From: an uncultured Prevotellaceae bacterium
GTDB taxonomy: Bacteria > Bacteroidota > Bacteroidia > Bacteroidales > Muribaculaceae
Direction: 5' to 3'
NCBI GenBank assembly: GCA_900318205.1
Contig: ONJS01000011.1
Span: 20,620 to 84,619, forward strand
DNA length: 64,000 bases
Within the stretch, counting starts at the first letter, position 1. The number at the start of each line of letters is the position of its first letter. Of the stretch, positions 61,109-64,000 are shown piece after piece. A program made the translations under genes and the position numbers. The notes under the pieces were generated by a model, which was given only the letters and a program-made list of their open reading frames with translations, was not told the origin of the DNA and ran no database searches.

Positions 61109-61312
61109 TCATTTCCTCCTTTTGTTTTTGTTGATTTCACTGATGAGCCTTCGGTTGAGTGCATTGAGTGCCTTATACAACCGTTCATAGCTCTTTTCGT
61201 ACTTAGTGCCTTGTAACCTCAGTCCGGCACTCACAAAATGGTTGGCTGCATCGAACACGTCTTTCTGTGCCCAACGAAGCTCTTGCAGTTGTTGTTGATC
61301 GGTCAGTCTCAT
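61109..61312 (-). CDS. Small basic hypothetical protein
   Basis: 67 aa, helical (AQKDVFDAANHFVSAGLRLQ), Lys/Arg-rich end (ISEINKNKRRK). Not recognised. 4-bp overlap with the next gene suggests an operon. Confidence 0.6.
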   Translation of the reverse strand: MRLTDQQQLQELRWAQKDVFDAANHFVSAGLRLQGTKYEKSYERLYKALNALNRRLISEINKNKRRK

Positions 61313-61318
61313 AGTCGT

Positions 61319-61552
61319 TCAGTTTAAATAAGTGTTGTTTACTACGGTTTTGTAATAGCTTCCGGGGCCAGGTATTCTCACTTTCTTGAATACCATCTTC
61401 CACCATTCGCTTTTTAGGTCGGGTTTCTCGTTCATCAGCATCTCAACGATTGCCGGATGGATGGGAAAACAGTACTGGAGTGCCCTTTTCTTGCTTCCGT
61501 CGCTAAGGCTGTTCCAATACTTCAATGTCATTTTCTTTGTTTTCTGTGCCAT
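61319..61552 (-). CDS. Small basic hypothetical protein
   Basis: 77 aa from ATG 61552 (MAQKTKKMTLKYW). The long upstream ATG at 61609 lies inside a hairpin (GAAGGC...GCCTTC, 61571-61606) and is rejected. Not recognised. Confidence 0.6.
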   Translation of the reverse strand: MAQKTKKMTLKYWNSLSDGSKKRALQYCFPIHPAIVEMLMNEKPDLKSEWWKMVFKKVRIPGPGSYYKTVVNNTYLN

Positions 61553-61614
61553 TGTTGTTTGTGATTTATGAAGAAGGCCCCCACATGTTAGTTTTGTGAG
61601 AGCCTTCATTCTGG

Positions 61615-62544
61615 TTAATAATGTTTAGCGTAATATTCTTCTTCCTTTTTCCAGAAATCCAAGTCCGCTTTTACCATCTCATAAGTGGATTTCAGCTCTG
61701 TCCTGTCAAGTCTGGGATTGTGTTGTTGGTAAGCTGCTTCGATTTCACCAAAACTTAAATCTGGATACGTCTGAAGCAACTCATACAGTTCATCGTAGTA
61801 TTCGTAAAAGTAATCGTCGAACCCATAGAATCCTCCCATCTTGTAATCATACTCATGAGGATAGGTTTCCGTACAGTTCTTAATTATATGCTCGACGAAT
61901 GACAAGCAATTAAGAAGGTCTCGTTTTACTATAAACTCGTGGTCTGTGTGGGGTTCGTAATACCCGCAGCTCATGTTCACGGCACTGACAGCAAGACCAT
62001 TCTCTTTAAGGGTAAGCACATCAGTCATCATACCTTCCTCAAGATGATAACCGAATTGCTCATGTTCAGTAGCCTCAATAAATTCTTTAGAGCTTATTTC
62101 AGTTGAGCAGATGGAAGTGATAAGGTCTGAACTTCCTCGTCTATCACACTGAATCACAAATCTCACGTCCTTGAAGACGAAAAATGCTACTTTAAGGTTG
62201 TCGTATTTCATCAGACACTTCAGGCAGATCCATACACCATTTTTATCGTCTGCCCCTAATCCTTCAAGTCTTTTATTCTTGGGACTGTAGCCGAAAATGA
62301 TGTCCTTGGTCTCGATAGCCTGAAAATCTCGTGAATGAATGCTTTGTACTTGATCTATGTGAGCGACCAAGCACGGGTAGGTATCAGAAACACCCTTCGT
62401 TACATAGATGTTTCCAATTTCTCGGTCAATATCAATTCTCGCTCCTGGGATATTGGTCTTAATCCACCAAAGCAGAAATTTGATCATCTTCTGTTCCTTT
62501 CCACTCTTGCTGTGAATGGAATAAAGCTTTTTCAATAGTTTCAT
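61615..62544 (-). CDS. M20-type peptidase-like protein with a missing catalytic segment
   Basis: 309 aa. LVAHIDQVQSI and LEGLGADDKNGVWI are the metal-ligand His/Asp motifs of M20 peptidases, and FVIQCDRRGSSDL a later conserved block. Between them the sequence reads KVAFFVFKDVRF, whereas peptidases of this type carry FFVxEExGxxGS (catalytic Glu-Glu) before the ...FFxDxRF block; 17-18 residues appear to be absent. In-frame, so it may be a deliberate loss of activity or a deletion between TTC repeats. Substrate unknown. Confidence 0.7.
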   Translation of the reverse strand: MKLLKKLYSIHSKSGKEQKMIKFLLWWIKTNIPGARIDIDREIGNIYVTKGVSDTYPCLVAHIDQVQSIHSRDFQAIETKDIIFGYSPKNKRLEGLGADDKNGVWICLKCLMKYDNLKVAFFVFKDVRFVIQCDRRGSSDLITSICSTEISSKEFIEATEHEQFGYHLEEGMMTDVLTLKENGLAVSAVNMSCGYYEPHTDHEFIVKRDLLNCLSFVEHIIKNCTETYPHEYDYKMGGFYGFDDYFYEYYDELYELLQTYPDLSFGEIEAAYQQHNPRLDRTELKSTYEMVKADLDFWKKEEEYYAKHY

Positions 62545-62550
62545 ATTTCA

Positions 62551-63960
62551 CTAAGCTTCGATAAGAGCCTCCTCCTCGACTTCTACAAGGGGCAGCTCGG
62601 TTTGTTCATTAATCTCGTCGTAAAGTTGGTCGCCTATACGGAACAGAATTTCACAGTTCACATAGACGTCAATCATGTCGATGCATACATTTTGAGGCTC
62701 GTAAATATTGAGTTCTGGGTTCCAAGCATTATAGGTAGTAAGATCCTCAGCGTTTTCATAATATTTTGAATCCAACGCTGAATAGAACCAGTTGTCCTTC
62801 TTGTATTGAAGTTCAGCAGCATCTTTACACTTCTGGCAGCAATAATACTCACCGGTCAACTCTGATTTAAACAGTTCGTCAGCATAATACTCCGGCGAAA
62901 GCATAGTACCACCACACTCGGGACATTCATCAAGATCATCCTCGTGGTAGTAATTATCCGACCAATACGTAAATTCACTTAAGTCGTCGCTATCACAGGT
63001 AATAGAGCTATTATGATAGATCACATCCGTCACCTCAAATGCGTCCCGATCGTGAAACTCGTCGTAAAACATCTCGTCTTCTTCCTCGTCCTCGAGTTGC
63101 CCGTTGGTGGTATCGAGATTATACGAGTAATCTGAATCAGTGTAATTGTAAGCGATATTCGAATCCAAATTATAGTATTTGAAACTGTCCTGGTAACTGA
63201 GCTTATCTTCCCAGTCCAAGTTGCATTCAATACGGAACTTCTTATGTGAAAGTGAGTTTCCTTCGATGTCAACAAAGCCTCTTGAATTTCCACAGTCGGC
63301 CCCTACGATTTTAAAGCCATCGATCTCTCCGGCTTTAATAAGGGCATCTACCAAAGCTCTCTTCAAAATATCCGATTGATCTTTAGCGTATTGCCTCTCA
63401 GCTAAACGCCATACTTTATCCTCTTCGTCGAGTACCTCAGTAAAGATAACACAACGAGCCAAAATGATACCGTCTTCATCCACGAGTCTAGCAGCTTTAG
63501 CTTTTACACTGTCCCGATAGAAAGAATGAAAACCTCGGTCAATCATGCAGCTATTAAAACCGCTCGAACATGCTTCACCACTGTAAATCTCAGCAAAGTC
63601 ATGATCCACAATCAAAGTGAAATTGGGTAAGGTACCAGCAATGTAAACCTGCCAGTCTTGACTAAACTCCTCACAAAGCCAAGTCTTAACCTGTTGTGGG
63701 AGTGCTTGTCCAATGTTAGTTTCATCGATGAGTTTGCTGTAAAAACGTCCAGCTCTCATCTTGAAAATTCCGTCATTGTTGTCGTGATTGATATAGCGAA
63801 CGAATGCTATTGATCCATCTTCTGGGATTCCGCGATATGAGTCTGTTTCATATACATCGCTGTGAAAAGTGGTCCCGTTCAAAACCACAGTATAGTCGAG
63901 GCCCTGATGAACCCCGGCATCTGCAATCATCTTCGTTAACGTGGTCTTCATCTCAGCCAT
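62551..63960 (-). CDS. Large hypothetical mobile-element protein with zinc-ribbon-like cysteines
   Basis: 469 aa from ATG 63960 (MAEMKTT); ATG 63951 is also possible. Acidic, Tyr/Asp-rich low-complexity middle (YNYTDSDYSYNLDTTN). C-terminal CPECGG and YCCQKCKDAA form a likely zinc ribbon. It precedes the M20-like gene by 7 bp. Known only as a hypothetical of Bacteroidales elements, as far as I can tell. Confidence 0.65.
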   Translation of the reverse strand: MAEMKTTLTKMIADAGVHQGLDYTVVLNGTTFHSDVYETDSYRGIPEDGSIAFVRYINHDNNDGIFKMRAGRFYSKLIDETNIGQALPQQVKTWLCEEFSQDWQVYIAGTLPNFTLIVDHDFAEIYSGEACSSGFNSCMIDRGFHSFYRDSVKAKAARLVDEDGIILARCVIFTEVLDEEDKVWRLAERQYAKDQSDILKRALVDALIKAGEIDGFKIVGADCGNSRGFVDIEGNSLSHKKFRIECNLDWEDKLSYQDSFKYYNLDSNIAYNYTDSDYSYNLDTTNGQLEDEEEDEMFYDEFHDRDAFEVTDVIYHNSSITCDSDDLSEFTYWSDNYYHEDDLDECPECGGTMLSPEYYADELFKSELTGEYYCCQKCKDAAELQYKKDNWFYSALDSKYYENAEDLTTYNAWNPELNIYEPQNVCIDMIDVYVNCEILFRIGDQLYDEINEQTELPLVEVEEEALIEA

Positions 63961-64000
63961 ACTCTTGATAGCCAGAAGCGACCAGTCGTCACGTTCCCTG

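Noticed and set aside
60006-63960. Complete mobile element or IS at the right end
   Set aside because: The recombinase is broken, no terminal repeats were found, and the right end is outside the window.

Overview
The window looks like a Bacteroidales chromosome segment (gut-type Bacteroidetes; Prevotellaceae or Muribaculaceae would fit, genus not resolvable here). The evidence is a SusC/SusD pair, a UpxY-type NusG paralogue in front of GDP-fucose genes, the sua5-clc-fmt neighbourhood typical of the phylum, and many TAnnTTTG (-7) promoter boxes placed just upstream of genes. There are no rRNA or tRNA genes that I can recognise.

Layout. (a) 1-23.8 kb is core-like DNA: a TonB-dependent transporter/lipoprotein pair; an intergenic array of hairpins and repeats; a minus-strand operon sua5 - sugar transferase - ClC channel - PAP2 phosphatase - fmt; then a glycosyltransferase, radC, a YhcG-type nuclease, transglutaminase, flavodoxin, NUDIX, upxY-like, gmd, fcl, two Fe-S flavodoxins and an AAA+ ATPase. 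(b) 23.9-33.8 kb is an accessory block bracketed by two diverged ~75-bp direct repeats containing the palindrome TAACACGTGTTA. It holds MORN and small secreted proteins, a frameshifted fic gene, a ParB-like protein, a Gp37/Gp68-type protein and a membrane P-loop protein, with several strongly structured non-coding stretches. (c) 33.8-40 kb has a candidate structured ncRNA, a DUF4143 ATPase with a triple operator-like repeat, an ATPase remnant, and a DUF2779/PD-(D/E)XK nuclease pair. (d) 40.1-59.7 kb is a nearly all-plus-strand accessory island of small and unfamiliar genes. (e) 59.7-64 kb holds minus-strand mobile-element genes, including a serine recombinase and an M20-type peptidase that both appear to have lost their catalytic motifs.

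The most interesting part is the 40-60 kb island. Six promoters carry the same bipartite element (TGTCCAGTTTTTCCGACA plus, in four of them, a second half TGTCAAGTTATACCGACGG) at an almost invariant 71-73 bp from the -7 box. Five leaders share the element CGCTTGAAAGGACGTAGGC 20-27 nt before the start codon. Two Xre-like regulators with large degenerate C-terminal domains lie next to two paralogous 40-47 aa membrane proteins. In the middle, two adjacent small genes resemble pieces of RNA polymerase: a free-standing alpha-CTD-like protein (48174-48380) and a sigma-70 region 1.2-2 protein without regions 3-4 and without the melting aromatics (48499-48876). Taken together this suggests a self-contained regulon with its own transcription-modifying parts. 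The parts are read from the sequence; the functional link between them is inference.
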